A stretch of DNA of 64,000 nt, from contig VIIQ02000629.1 of NCBI GenBank assembly GCA_007449985.2, positions 124,001 through 188,000 on the forward strand, read 5' to 3'. Source of the stretch: Desmodesmus armatus. Taxonomy: Eukaryota > Chlorophyta > Chlorophyceae > Sphaeropleales > Scenedesmaceae. Position numbers and translations under genes: made by a program. The notes below the pieces were generated by a model. It did not search any database, had not been told where the DNA came from, and was given only the letters and a program-made list of their open reading frames with translations. Shown here piece after piece: positions 53,254 to 64,000 of the stretch (position 1 is its first letter; each line of letters starts with the position of its first letter).

Positions 53254-55884
53254 TGCTGTTGGATTTGCAATCTCTATAACAGTTTACGATGTTGAGGTTT
53301 TCATCAGCACCAATCAGCTTGTAGAGCCGCTGCTGCAAGCTTTTTATCAGATGCAAGCACTCAGTTGAGTTTATTTTAATGTTTTCACGGTCAACACACC
53401 CTCTGCAGTGAGGCTTGGGATTTTGGTGCGTGTGTGCCTTGTGTCCAGTGCTGAGCAGGTTGCAAGGCAGGCAGTGTTGCTGGCGTTGGCAGCACTGTCT
53501 GTGTGTGCGTTGTAGTAAGATCGCAGAGGCTGAAGCTGTCGTGCCTGTCAACGAACACTGTCTGTGTGTGCGAGTTTGGTTGACACGCATGTCAGAGGCT
53601 GTCAAGGAGCGCAGTCAGGCAGTAGGTGCAGTGGGCTTGGCTGGTTTGTGTGCGGGCATAAACTGTGGTTGGGGTTGTGGTGGCTGTGACAAGTTTGCTG
53701 GGTACACTCGCTCGAAATCAGGACCAGCAACTGCTGCACATGCTGCAACCCTGCTCAACTATCTCAAAACTGGTTTCATGTCCATGTTACATGTAGGGCT
53801 GATCACAGCCTGGCCAGTATGAAACTGGTCAGCTCCACATCACATGTCAGCAGCAGCAGACACAACAGATGCATAGATCTTCATGTGAATGCCGTGCAGT
53901 GCACAGCTGCAATGCAGTGCACAGCTGCAATGCAGTGCGCGCGTCAACGATTGCATTGGGCAACCATAGAAACCCAGGGACGATGCATATGCCGAGGCAA
54001 ATGCGCAGCAACACCTGAAATGAGACACATCAGCTGCCAAAAACACAGCAACTCAATGGCCGACAAAAAAGCCAGCCAGGTGTTGGTGCTGTAGTGGCCA
54101 ACCACCCAGTAGCGTCAACAGTGGCGTCAACTGCTGTCACACGTAGGAGTGTACAACCCTGCAACAGATCCAAACTATTCGCACGCATGCATTGTGCCTC
54201 GCCAAGCCCAAGCTCTACTTGGGGAGCCCAGCATGGGTGCATGCTGCTGTACTGTACCACCGTACTGCTGCTGCAGTGGAGAAAGAAAGCTCCGACTATG
54301 CAGGCGGCTACGTGTTGAGATTGAGTTGCGAAGCTGCACACACTGTCAACAGACCATGAACACACAAGGCAGCAAGAGACCAGCTGCCGCAGCAACATCA
54401 CCAGCAGAAACAAATGTATATACACTGTGTATATATGTGAACGGACATCACTCCTTGGCAATAATAAGGCCAACTCTCGCAAGCACAGGCAAGCCTCTGG
54501 CAGCCACCCATGTGGTGCACTTGATTGGCTTTCCGGAACCGCAAAGGAGTATGTGCAGGCGTCAGCAGTGCTTAGCAAGACCCTCACCCTCACTCACGAC
54601 ACTGATCTCACTCGAATCTTCTGAGAGACAATGTGGGCGGTAACACGTGACTGGGCCAAGAGTGACAGAGCCACTGTGAGGAGCTACCCCTGAAAGGGAA
54701 GCCTCACATTTCTTGCAGCAAAGAATGGGGCATGCCCACCGCAGCAAAGAATGCAGCACAAGCCGGCAGGGTGCTCTGCAGGAGAGCCTTGTGCTGGCAT
54801 GCAGATGCAGCCAGCATTTGATGAAGCACACTGATACCTAGTAATGTCGCCAAGGCAACTGGCTAGCAGATGGGCCTCTTCGCAGTGGCCAGCAGCAAAT
54901 GGAACAACGCAACTGCTGTGCCTCCCGCTTCACACCTTGCACACTCTGTTGTGAAACAACTTGCATGCCAGCAGGTGCAACAACGGGGAGGACAGCACAA
55001 ATGTCAACTAGTCAACTCCCACCCCCCTTCCAACAACCCACCTGCTGCTCAACTGCAGCATGCAATGCAGCATACAAGCCCCCTATGCGGGAGTGCAAGT
55101 CACCTTGTGAGTGGACTGAGGATGGAATACAACACAGCAACACAAATGTATGTATACGACAGCGCTAAGGCAACACAACAACAGGAAAGAAGATCCTGAC
55201 AACACAGACTACACTACACTAACGTCCACCCGTAAAATACTCCATGCTTCCAGCACCCCCCGGTCCCCAGGAAAGAAGATAGATGCCAATGCAGTGGCAT
55301 CATGGCTACTGCTGCTCTCACAAGCTGCAGCTGACAGCCACTGCCACTGCAATTGGCGCATCAACAGAAACACCAACCAGCTGGGGAGGTGAGACCCTAC
55401 AAGCAGCTGCAGACGAAAAACTGCGCAGCAGCTGCAGCAGGGAAACCTCACACAACCCAGCATGTGCTGAAGCCCATTCAGCGTCAAGCTACTGGCACTC
55501 CCAACAGACATGTGAATAGTGCTGTGGTTGCACTCAGCAGCAACAAAAGAGGCAGAGGAGTGAGTAGCCACGCACTGGACGGCACATGGCAAACCCTCCT
55601 GCGGTTTTGCGCAGGGGGCTAGCACCACAGGGCCCACCCAAGATGATCACATTACGTTGCCCACACTCCCAGGTCAGGACACCATGCCCTGTTCCAACAT
55701 GCACACCTCAAAACCCCAGCACAGTGCCTCCACAGCCACAGCAGCAGATAGCGCCATGGGTCTGCAGATGTTGCGCAAAAGACACAACAGAGTGACACCT
55801 GGCTGCCTCACCCAAGAACAAAACCCATGAGTACAGCCCAAAGAGGGACATGCCCAGTGTCAGCACACCACCACACACATTGCG
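53254..55884. other. Convergent gene-free interval
   Basis: It lies between the NCBP3 stop (+) and the expansin-like stop (-). No exon chain or domain was found on either strand. It holds a short tandem repeat (TGCAGTGCACAGCTGCAA, about 2.5 copies, 53894-53939) and a perfect AT palindrome near 54415-54437 (TATATACACTGTGTATATA). Confidence 0.5.
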
Positions 55885-57153
55885 TCAGTTGGAAAGTGAG
55901 TCATGGCGGTTGACAACAGCCGCTTTACTTCCTGCCCATAGGATCCTCACCAAAGGGCGGGTGCGCAGGGAAGCCATAGGCCGCAGGCTAAAGCTGTCGT
56001 GGCCCTCCACAAAGCTTGGGGTGTAAACGTTGTCGAAGCCCATGCCCTTCATCATGTCAGCACACTTGGCGTGGTCCCACTCGCAGGGCACCCACTGCCA
56101 GTTGCTGGTCCAGGTGCCGACAGCCTCAGGGGAGCTGCCAGTGCTGCGCATGGCGTCGGGGTCGCGGAAGCCGCGCAGGCCGTCCCTGGCGTTGACAAAC
56201 TTGGCGTTGGGGTTGTTCTCAGGCTTCTTGGGGTCAAAGGGAGCCCAGGAGAAGGGCCTGTCCTGCAGGATGTCGATCTGGTCGTCGGGGCACTCGGAGC
56301 AGCGGTCGCCAACCTGCAGGAAAAAGGGCGGGAAAAGGCAGACGCAGGCAGAGAAGGTCAGAAGTGAGCTCCAGAAGATAAGGGCATAGGGCAGCAGTGG
56401 AGAGGCAGCTTGCAGCAAGTGCATGTGCTCTGAAGATTTGTCTCACCCATACAGATCTGTGGTAATATATGCAGCTGTGCTGGCTGCACAGGTCCACAAA
56501 CATCCTGCACTTGCACATGTAATCCGCACTCTGTGACAGAAGCTGCCCCTGTCCCGCAACCAGCAGCACCAGCATGCAGGCCATGCACCCCAGCACACCC
56601 AAGCCTCAGGGACAGCAACAGCACACCACAGCACACACACCTTGGCCAGGAAAGTGAGGCCGACGCGCTTGTCAACCTTCTCCTTCTGCAGGCCCAGGTT
56701 GAATGACTCATCGCCGCCATGCATGCGCACACACATGCACTTGCCGCAGGCGCCAGTGTCGGATGTCCAGCCACCCTGGTATGTCTTGAGGTACTTTGTG
56801 CTGACTGCCACCATGGCGTACTTGTCATCTCCCATCAGGACCTTGTTGCAGGCGGCCTTGTGGGCAGATGAGGAACCGTAGATGGGACCCCTGTAGATGG
56901 ATGCGCGGCCAAACTTCAGGCACTGCTGTGCCTTGCCTGGAGGGGGACCTGGGTAGGACCCAATCTTGCCATGCTTGCACCAGTGGGAACCAAAGAAGTC
57001 CTTCTGGATTTTGCTGCAGGCACCGCCGTTTGCTGGGGTGCTGGGGGACTGGTCCAGGCCAACGCTGGGGACCTCCTTACAGGGAGACTGGGCTGCTGCT
57101 ACTGCCACCAGGGCAAGTAGGACTGCACTGAACAGGACTGCGAGGTTTGCCAT
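55885..57153 (-). CDS. Secreted double-psi beta-barrel (expansin/barwin-like) protein
   Basis: Two exons: 57153-56641 and 56313-55885 on the minus strand, joined in phase 0, 313 residues. The N-terminus is a clear signal peptide (MANLAVLFSAVLLALVAVAA, cleavage near AQS). The mature part has many Cys: SPCKEVPS, GGACSKIQKDFFGSHWCKHG. A DPBB-type core follows: KYAMVAVSTKYLKTYQGGW, TGACGKCMCVRMHGG, then, after the intron, VGDRCSECPDDQIDI. GxCGKC and D-x-C-x-E-C with a downstream Asp are the hallmarks of expansins, barwin and GH45-like barrels, including the conserved Asp (family knowledge). The C-terminal domain has SNWQWVPCEWDHAKCADM and may bind carbohydrate. It probably loosens or binds cell-wall polysaccharide outside the cell; true expansin activity is not shown. 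Confidence 0.82.
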
Positions 57154-58295
57154 GGCTGTGGGAGTTTGTGGCAGGAAAGCAGCAGAGCAGCAAGCAACAG
57201 GCGGGACAAAGTGTCAGAATGGATGGAAGGGCCCATATGTTGCCAACGACTGCTCGTCAGGGCTGAACAGGTTGAAGTGATTTGAAGGGTTGCGGGCTGC
57301 GATGCGCCCACCAGTGGTAAGCAATGCTGCCAATGGACTAACATATTCGTAAAACAGCTCTGATGCAAGCGGTAGCTGCTGGAGTGCCCCCTGTGCGAGG
57401 TTCTGCTGCTGCAGCGCCGATCAGATGTTGCAAGCCCCAATTGCAGGCGCGGCTGCTGTTGCTTCTATGTTCAACGACCTTCTAGATGATGTGAGCTGTG
57501 CTTACGATGTAGTGGAGGGGGGGGGTAGGAATTACTCGTCCAGCGAAACTCCTGCTGTAGCAGATAGCAGGGCTGTTGAAGTAGGCTGGAGAATCAATAT
57601 GAAGGGATGAGATGGGATGCGGCAGGGCGAAGTTGAGGGTTGACGGGGGCCAGCGCGTGCTTTCTACCCCTCCTCGCATCTCACCCGTCTGACTGGTGGT
57701 AAGACATACAGCAACTGCAGTTGACTTGCTCGCAGCACCCCCATAAATCTACCTCTAGGCTTGAACTGATCTGAATAAGACTTCAGATCACCAGGAGTGC
57801 CACTCTGCGCCACCGGCACCGTGGGTTACTCATTGGTCTGAAGCACGGAATCGTTGGGCATCTTCTGGGCTCATGTCCTGACACGCACAATACTCATATC
57901 ATTCTTAGCTTATGGGCGGCATCTGGGCTTGGGCCGGTGTAGTATCACCCGACATGAAATGCACCGCAAGGTGGGTGACACCATGGCCGCGATTGCTTCA
58001 TCTTGGGGTTTCCAAGATCATCAATCCGTGTCTCACAGAGTTACATGCACAACTTGACAGCGCGCCAACGCACTGTCTCAGTGCCACAAAAGGGCAAAGC
58101 CTGCACTGTGATCAACACGGTGAACCAGCCATCAAAGCCAGTCACAGGTCGCCTAGGAATCATGCAGTCGCTTGTTGCACTTCCCATCTTAATTCATCAG
58201 AGTCCTCAGCATGATCTCCCATAGAACAGCAGCAGCAGCAGCATTCACACCACCAAGATCAACAGCAGCAGCAACATCAACAGCAGCAGCAGCCT
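57154..58295. other. Interval between expansin-like gene and TTC4
   Basis: It contains the promoter of the expansin-like gene (read leftwards from 57153) and the 3' end of TTC4. TTACA at 58041-58045 gives a minus-strand TGTAA about 250 nt after the TTC4 stop, a likely poly(A) signal. No additional gene is seen. Confidence 0.5.
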
Positions 58296-61200
58296 TCAAA
58301 ACCGCTTCAGCTCTTCTGCCAAGAAGCGCTCCCTATACTCCGTGCCTTTCGCCAGCACCCAAAACAACGGCAACCCCGGTACAACATGGTCTGGCTGCAG
58401 CAGCACCTCCCGCAGTGACATCGTTGAGTCCACAGGCACCCAGTGGGCGGCGTGCTGACCATACCGCTGTGGGCCCGCGCCTGGCCGCATTTCTGGCCAG
58501 TCTCCATGCAACGCTTGAACCAGCTGATCCTGCAGCACATGCAGCATTTAAAAAGTCAGCAGAAAGTGATCTCATCCATTTGCAACAAAGCAGAGGGCAA
58601 CATGCAGGCCGCATTTTAGGCCCCTGCTGCCCCCTGAGTCCGCTTCCAGGCTGCGCATAGCCCAGCAGCAAGCACTCCTGCATGCTTAAGGGAACTCCAA
58701 GTCACCACTACATCACATCACTGCTGCTCGCTGAAGGTGTGCGCTGTGCGGACAGCTGGGAAAGCAGACGCACCTGCTGCAGCTGCTGCCCCGCATTGCT
58801 GAGGTAGTACAGCTCCACCCTGTCCCTGCTGTACTCGCCCTCTGTGTCCCAAGGAAGGGGGGGAGCCTCGGGCCCAAACATCTGCAGCAGCAGTGACCAG
58901 CAGTATCAGTGACAAGCCGCAGTTCCATGGGACTACCGTGACAGGGACCCCGGGCGCACACCACCCAGCAGTGCTGCTCAGCAAAGTACCTTTGGCTGCG
59001 CCCTGAACAACTGCCACAACTGCCACAACTGTCACCATAGGTCCCAACCTGACTCACCACATCTAAGTGAGCCTCCACAGCATCGTCTTCATGCCAGTCC
59101 TGTATCACATCCTGCTGCCCTGTCTCTGGGTACATCAGCAGTACAGGCCAGTGCACCGAGCCGTCAGCAGCATCGATGAACGGCTTCCTAGCACCCAGTT
59201 TGACCTCCGGGAGCGTCATTTTGTAGCCTCGCAATGTAAGCGCTGCGGCGAGCTGCTTGGAGGGCGCTAGCGCTGCGGCCTCTGCTGCTGCTCGCGCGGC
59301 AGCTTCTGAGACTACCTTTTGCTCTGCTGCTTCGACTTCCTGTGAGGTGAAAGCAGCAGGGAAGGCAGGGTCGGGCAAGGTTGAGTTGCATGCGTATCTG
59401 TTTCTGCAGTTAGTTGGATGCACGATTGGGCAGCACCAGTCACAATGGAGCTGTGGCGTACTTGAGTGCTGACCTGCAGCAACTTATGCGCATGCGCACC
59501 AGCGGTAAGCCTACCTTCCCACCGCACCTCCATGCAATAGTTGCTACAACTGACCACAGGACACCAACACCAGCCAACAGGCTGGCAACCTCCCTCCCCT
59601 TCGAACTCAATCCGTAACTCAGCTAGCAGCAGCTGCTGTGCCACACAGTACATCTGCCTGAACCAGGCACCCCCCCCCCTTGGGGCTCCTACTCGCATGT
59701 CCCGCCTCTTGCTCATCAGCCGAACACCTGTAGCACTGGTCACCATTACTGAGGCAGGTACAAATTTGAACATTGAGACCAACCAGTATCCACAACCACA
59801 CCCACCTGCCGTATCTGCAGCAGCTCCTGTGCCCCTGGCTCCAGCTGCAGCCCCTGCTGCACCAGCTGCTTGCACACTGTCCACTCACACAACTTCAGGG
59901 CGGCACGAGCACCCCTGAACACTGCAAGGCAGCGGTGGATGGGACCGTGGGTGGTGAGGCGGGTATGGTTGATTGGAGGATGATGCTTGAGTGGATGGTT
60001 GGCAACAGAGGTTGAGTAGGGATGGTGCGCGAGTCGGTGGGTGGGTGGGTGGATGGATGGATGGGGGGTAATGTTAGCCTTCCACCATGTGTGGCCGGAC
60101 TGCTGCTTGCACCCTGCAGCATAGCCTCGACATTTGTAAAGGCAGATGGTGCCTGGAGTGTGCAAAATGCTTGCCTTAGGTCCAGTGCATCAACCTGCTG
60201 TCTTCAAGCCAAGTTGACATTCACTGGTACACCACTGCATTGTCAGTCTTCTGCCCGCTTCCTCAGCATACCCGACGCATGCAGGTACAGATCAATGCTG
60301 GGGCTGCTGCAAAGCCCATTGCGCACCTGCTTTCAGGTTGTGTTGCTCCAGCTGCAGCACCTCCTGACTGTCCCGCAGCGCACTGCGCCAGTTGCCTGCA
60401 GCACAACACACACAAAGCATAGCACAGCGCAGCACGGCACAGCACAGCACAGCAGGCATCCTGTTGCTCACACTGCATCACAACTAGGCTTCTGCCAGCA
60501 AGGACGTTTAATCAATGTTCAATGCATCCTTGCACACTTGCGCCAACATCAGCACTGCTCGCGCAACACATGCATATTCAGCAGCTGCTGATGCCTGCTG
60601 CTGCTGCTGCTCCCTGCTACTAGCTGCTGCTGCTGCTGCTGCTGCTCCTGTTGTCCAATGCTACTGCTTCCATGCCACCCAGAACACGAATGCGCCCACC
60701 TAGCAGCGAGTTGACGTGTGCTTTGTTGTTGTACAGGGCCACATTGACAGCTGTGTCACTGCACTTCAAAGCCAGGCCCTTGTTGTAAAAGTCGACGGCT
60801 TCACGCAGCAGCAGCCTGTTCTTGGCTTTGAGCCCAACTTTGAGCTTGTTGTTGCCCTGCACCTGCATGAAGAAAGCACCAGGATTAGGGCCGAATTAGA
60901 TTAGCTGATTTCTATGGGCGGCACACTTCAGAAAGCACCATGTGCACATGCCATCTATTGCAGTGGCCTGTTGCTGCTGGCAAGTGTGGGAGGCGGGGTT
61001 GATGGCTGCAGCATCACCCACTACACAGGAGGTGTCCGTGTTTGCAGCCTCCAAAACAGGATGGCCTGCTGATCCAGAGGCTGTGTCTTCCTGGTCTCAG
61101 ATACAGTAGCAAAGTAGGTGTGGTCATCAGCCACAGGGTGCTATCATCAGCTCAGGAGCTGCTAGAGCCGCCTGCAGCAGCTTCACTGCTGGCCCCCTTG

Positions 61201-62270
61201 CAGGCAGGCACCACCACCACCACTGCTATGCGCCTCATTCAGAACAAAGGTCTAATACTGGCCCCAGCTGGCTAGGCCCTCCGCTGGCGCCGTGCTCTTC
61301 TGCCCTGGGGGAGGGAGCCAGGTGGCTGTGCTTCCTGTCGGGTGAGGTCACCCGAAAGGAGGCACAGCCACAGGTTTCCCTCTCCCAGGGCAGGGGAGCA
61401 CAGCGCCAGCAGAGGCCCTGACCATCTGAGGCCACGCATGCATACATTATCGCCCTGAGACCTGCCTGCAGCAGCTGCAGCACGTCCCCCCGCCCTTTTG
61501 AAAAAATGACAGCATCGCTGCTTTGTGCCTTATACCCCATTGCTGTATGCACACAAGGTCCACCCTTGCAAGTAACCTCAGCTGGTAGGACCCCTGCCGG
61601 CGCTCTACACCTACCGTAGGGGCCATGGGGAAGGGAGCCCTGGGATGCGCTCCCTACACGAGACGTGTCTCTGCTCCTATCCCTGCTGGCACTGCAACTG
61701 CTTTTGTGCTGAGCCAATGACTGTCTCAGTGCTGTTTCCATTGATTGCAATAGTAAGCTCATGCCTGTGGGCACAGACAAACAGAGCTGGCTGCACAGGG
61801 ACCTGTCCCTGCCCCTAGGCCTGGTGAACGTGCGAGGATGTGGGCACGTTCTTGCTCCCGCAGCATGCATAGGGGCAGCAACAGGTCCCCGCGCAGGCAG
61901 CTCTGTCTATGTTTGCTTGTGGAATCGACCCTCCTGCCACCTGTGAACCCCATCATGTTGCAAAGCACACTGTCATACCTCCCGACAGGTGCACAAAAAC
62001 CATTGTGTCTGGCGCACACTGCACACACCCTGCCGCTGCCCCAATAGTTGAGATGCTACTGAAGCAATTGGCTGGTCTTGCTGCCCCACCCCCCACCTTG
62101 AAGTTTTCTGCACGCTCCTCTGGCGGGGTCTCCTCCTCTAACGCTTTCAAAGCAATATAATCGGGGTGGTCCTCTGCATTTTCTGGGATAGTGTCCCAAA
62201 ACAGTGCAGGCAAGCCAGCGTTTGGGTCGTCCTGCTGAGGGGTGATTTCCTCAACTTCAGAGGATGACAT
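58296..62270 (-). CDS. TTC4: TTC4 / Cns1-type TPR co-chaperone of Hsp90 and Hsp70
   Basis: Exons on the minus strand: 62270-62097, 60862-60700, 60395-60327, 60152-60113, 59914-59806, 59339-59058, 58881-58774, 58466-58296. They join in frame to 371 residues, close to the family length. The N-terminus PALFWDTIPENAEDHPDY is the family's acidic lead. TPRs follow: ENFKVQGNNKLKVG, LLLREAVDFYNKGLALKC, ALYNNKAHVNSLLGNWRSAL, and ALKLCEWTVCKQLVQQGLQL, with Lys/Asn positions of a carboxylate clamp for EEVD tails. A charged helix (EVEAAEQKVVSEAAARAAAE) leads to the C-terminal wheel domain: VHWPVLLMYPETGQQDVI, FGPEAPPLPWDTEGEYS, VPVDSTMSLREVLLQP, LPLFWVLAKGTEYRERF. TTC4/Cns1 couples Hsp90 and Hsp70 and supports eEF2 folding in yeast (family knowledge). 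Exon 4 (40 nt) is the least certain. Intron 1 contains two long hairpins. Confidence 0.93.
61274..61419. repeat. Long hairpin in TTC4 intron 1, about 72-bp arms
   Basis: Arms 61274-61345 and 61348-61419 are more than 80% complementary with a 2-base loop, for example CTGGCGCCGTGCTC against GAGCACAGCGCCAG and GGTGGCTGTGC against GCACAGCCAC. No coding potential is needed to explain it. Confidence 0.92.
61765..61921. repeat. Second long hairpin in TTC4 intron 1, about 70-80-bp arms
   Basis: Arms about 61765-61833 and 61844-61921. Matching blocks include ACAGAGCTGGCTGC / GCAGGCAGCTCTGT, GGGACCTGT / ACAGGTCCC, TGCCCCTA / TAGGGGCA and GAACGTGC / GCACGTTC, with small bulges. Both strands translate to related peptides, which confirms the inverted symmetry. 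Confidence 0.88.
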
Positions 62271-62706
62271 GGCTGCTGCTGGTGTTTAAACGAAGCTGGT
62301 TTGTTGAGCAGTGATATGAGATCACGAAGCGACTTGTAAAGGGCAGCACCGCGCTTTGGCAGCTGAAAGAGGGGAGGAGCAGTAGCAGCAGCAGCAGGGG
62401 AGCAGTTTTGCTTCCAGTAACTACGAAAGGTGGCGACTTCTGTATGCGAAGGGGCAGGTGCTTAAGAACATATGAGGTTGAGAACGACAGGTTCGGAGGG
62501 TAGTGGTGCATGTCTTGTGCCCTAAATCTTACTTGGTCAACGATGGTGGTTGGGTGAGGTGGTGAACAACGCTTACCAGCCGACACATGTGGTGAGCCAT
62601 AGCCCAAATTTTGACGAGGACGTTGCGACCGACACGAGAGCCGCTGATCGCCTTCCCTCTGCTACTGCCTCAGATCAACCTCTGCATTGCAGACTCCTAG
62701 CAAACG
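62271..62706. promoter_or_regulatory. Divergent promoter region between TTC4 and bS21m
   Basis: TTC4 (start 62270, minus) and bS21m (start 62707, plus) are head to head, 436 bp apart. I see no named element in it; a shared bidirectional promoter is an inference from the spacing. Confidence 0.5.
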
Positions 62707-63084
62707 ATGCAGCGCAGCATTTCTCTGGCAGCGCAGTTGCTGACTGGGAGACAACTGCTATGGCCTGCACAGCAGCTTGCAGCACAAGCCATGCAGCCCT
62801 GGCACCTTCAGCAGCAGCAGTGCTGGCAATCGCACCAACAGCAGCAGCGCAGCATGTCAGTGGCAGTCGATGTGGAGGGCAACAACGTTGAGAAAGCGCT
62901 AAGAATGCTAAATAAGCATTTTAAAGACGCGGGCATGGTGGACGAGCTGCGCAGCAGAGAGTACAGGAAAACCAGTGCAGAGCTCAAGTTTGATCAGAAG
63001 AAGGCTGCCCACAACAAGCGTGTGGGCATCTTGATTCAGCAGCGGTTGAAATGGGTCATCCGGCGCCGCAAGCTGAAGATGTGA
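62707..63084 (+). CDS. MRPS21: Mitochondrial small-subunit ribosomal protein bS21m
   Basis: Single exon, 125 residues. The first 50 residues are Gln/Ala/Leu/Ser-rich with Arg and no acidic residue (MQRSISLAAQLLTGRQLLW), as expected of a mitochondrial presequence. The rest is a full bS21 domain: VEGNNVEKALRMLNKHFKDA, GMVDELRSREYRKTSAELK, then basic to the end (RLKWVIRRRKLKM). bS21 sits at the platform of the small subunit near the mRNA exit (family knowledge). A plastid destination cannot be excluded but the presequence and domain favour mitochondria. An in-frame Met (QRSMSVAVDVEGN) near residue 50 marks the likely mature region. Confidence 0.93.
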   Translation: MQRSISLAAQLLTGRQLLWPAQQLAAQAMQPWHLQQQQCWQSHQQQQRSMSVAVDVEGNNVEKALRMLNKHFKDAGMVDELRSREYRKTSAELKFDQKKAAHNKRVGILIQQRLKWVIRRRKLKM

Positions 63085-64000
63085 GCAGCAGCAGCAGCAA
63101 CCTGTACAACCACCAACTCCCAACGGGTAGGTGGTGCTGACTCGTGGGGTTTTGGGGACCTGCATTTGCCAAATTGGCACATCCAGTTGTTGTATGGAAA
63201 GCATCGGGCTGTGTTGAGCGAAGCACGGATCATCAATAGTATTTTGTGCTGACAGCCATGTTCCCAACGGGCAGCAGGACCATGAGTATGGATTGCAGCA
63301 GTTTCAAGTAGATGCAAAGTTGACTTGGAACGGCAGCCAAGGACAGAGTGTGCACAACGTGTGGAGCCTGCTGAGGTGGTTGGCTGCAGCCTCGAAGCGT
63401 GCGGCAGCAACAGGGGATGCTGCAGGGGGTGTTTTCTCAGTCCTGCAGAGTGTGTGAGCTACCAACACCTGTGGTCGGCGTCTGCCGCTGTCATGTCCAT
63501 GCAAGCACACACAGCTCTGCTACTGTTAGCATCTTATCACACCACACCTTGCTGACTGGTGACCGCTGTGCTGTGCTGTGCTTTTGTACGTCTGTATGCT
63601 GTGCAGGACAGCTGCGCCATCAATGCTGCCGTGAGCTCGCCAGCAGCATCAACAGCACAGAGTGTGGTGTCATGACACTCGTGCGCTGCAGCAGCCTGTC
63701 TGCTCGCAATGTTTGCGGCCGCACGGCAGGTGTGGTAGTTCAAGTGCAGTGCAGCGCAGAATCTGCACCACTTGGGAGTGCTGCAGGCTGGTCCTGCCAG
63801 TGCTGCTGCTACTGGCGTTGCTGCGGCCGCGGCGATGGCAGCTGCTGTTACTGCTGTGGCAGGGGGCCGTACTCTTTCGCTAACTGGCTGCAGCCTGTGT
63901 CATCATGTGCTGTGAACAGCTGCAGCTGCAGCTCACAGCATAGAGTCAGCTGTGTTGCTGCAGCAGAGTGTGGTCGAAACAGCTCTTGACAGCACTACAG
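63085..64000. other. Terminal interval, no gene seen
   Basis: It holds the 3' end of bS21m and CTG-rich sequence with TGTGCTGTGCTGTGC at about 63567-63583. The open frames present are Cys/Ser/His-rich and show no domain. A further gene may begin beyond the window. Confidence 0.4.

Noticed and set aside
61235..61870. 211-codon minus-strand frame inside TTC4 intron 1
   Set aside because: It lies wholly within an intron and spans two hairpins whose symmetry keeps frames open; no domain or splice context.

Overview
This window is nuclear DNA of a eukaryote, most likely a chlorophycean green alga (inference). The genes are split into many short GT-AG exons. Introns and coding regions are rich in CAG/CTG and poly-Q, poly-A runs. 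TGTAA, the usual chlorophycean poly(A) signal, lies downstream of several stop codons. The gene content is eukaryotic throughout: a cytosolic HSP110, NAA10, NCBP3, TTC4 and a mitochondrial bS21. I found no operons, no CRISPR array, no rRNA or tRNA gene, and no recognisable transposase or reverse transcriptase.

Layout: (1) 129-8579 (+): 3' part of a large coiled-coil gene, 18 exons, family not recognised. (2) 9212-about 12000 (-): HPP-family membrane protein whose N-terminal part carries an EF-hand split by an intron. (3) 12932-14790 (+): F-box/LRR-like protein. (4) 15672-27049 (+): HSP110, 15 exons that join in frame to 824 residues, spread over 11 kb of repeat-filled introns. (5) 28052-33689 (+): protein with a TPR-like N-terminus and a C-terminal J domain, 12 exons. 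(6) 33690-39144: gene-poor tract with a composite dispersed repeat family and a long hairpin. (7) 39145-about 40251 (+): weakly supported gene. (8) 40252-44061: no gene I can defend. (9) 44062-46246 (-): NAA10, 6 exons. (10) 46620-53253 (+): NCBP3, 9 exons, divergent from NAA10. (11) 53254-55884: gene-free convergent interval. (12) 55885-57153 (-): secreted DPBB/expansin-like protein. (13) 58296-62270 (-): TTC4, 8 exons. (14) 62707-63084 (+): mitochondrial ribosomal protein bS21m, divergent from TTC4.

The most unusual signal is a recurrent structure inside introns. Short copies of the adjoining exon end, together with its splice site, are tandemly repeated within the neighbouring intron. Copies of exon 3' ends with donors follow the real donor; copies of exon 5' starts with acceptors precede the real acceptor. 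This occurs in at least four unrelated genes here (coiled-coil, HSP110, TPR-J, NCBP3) at roughly a dozen junctions, with periods from about 75 to 300 bp. In one place (HSP110 exon 11) a copy appears to have been captured as a coding exon. It looks like a general process of intron growth by junction duplication that creates arrays of decoy or alternative splice sites.

Functionally, HSP110 (Hsp70 nucleotide exchange), the adjacent J protein and TTC4 (Hsp90/Hsp70 co-chaperone) make a loose chaperone neighbourhood. NAA10 and NCBP3, and TTC4 and bS21m, are head-to-head pairs that probably share promoter regions.
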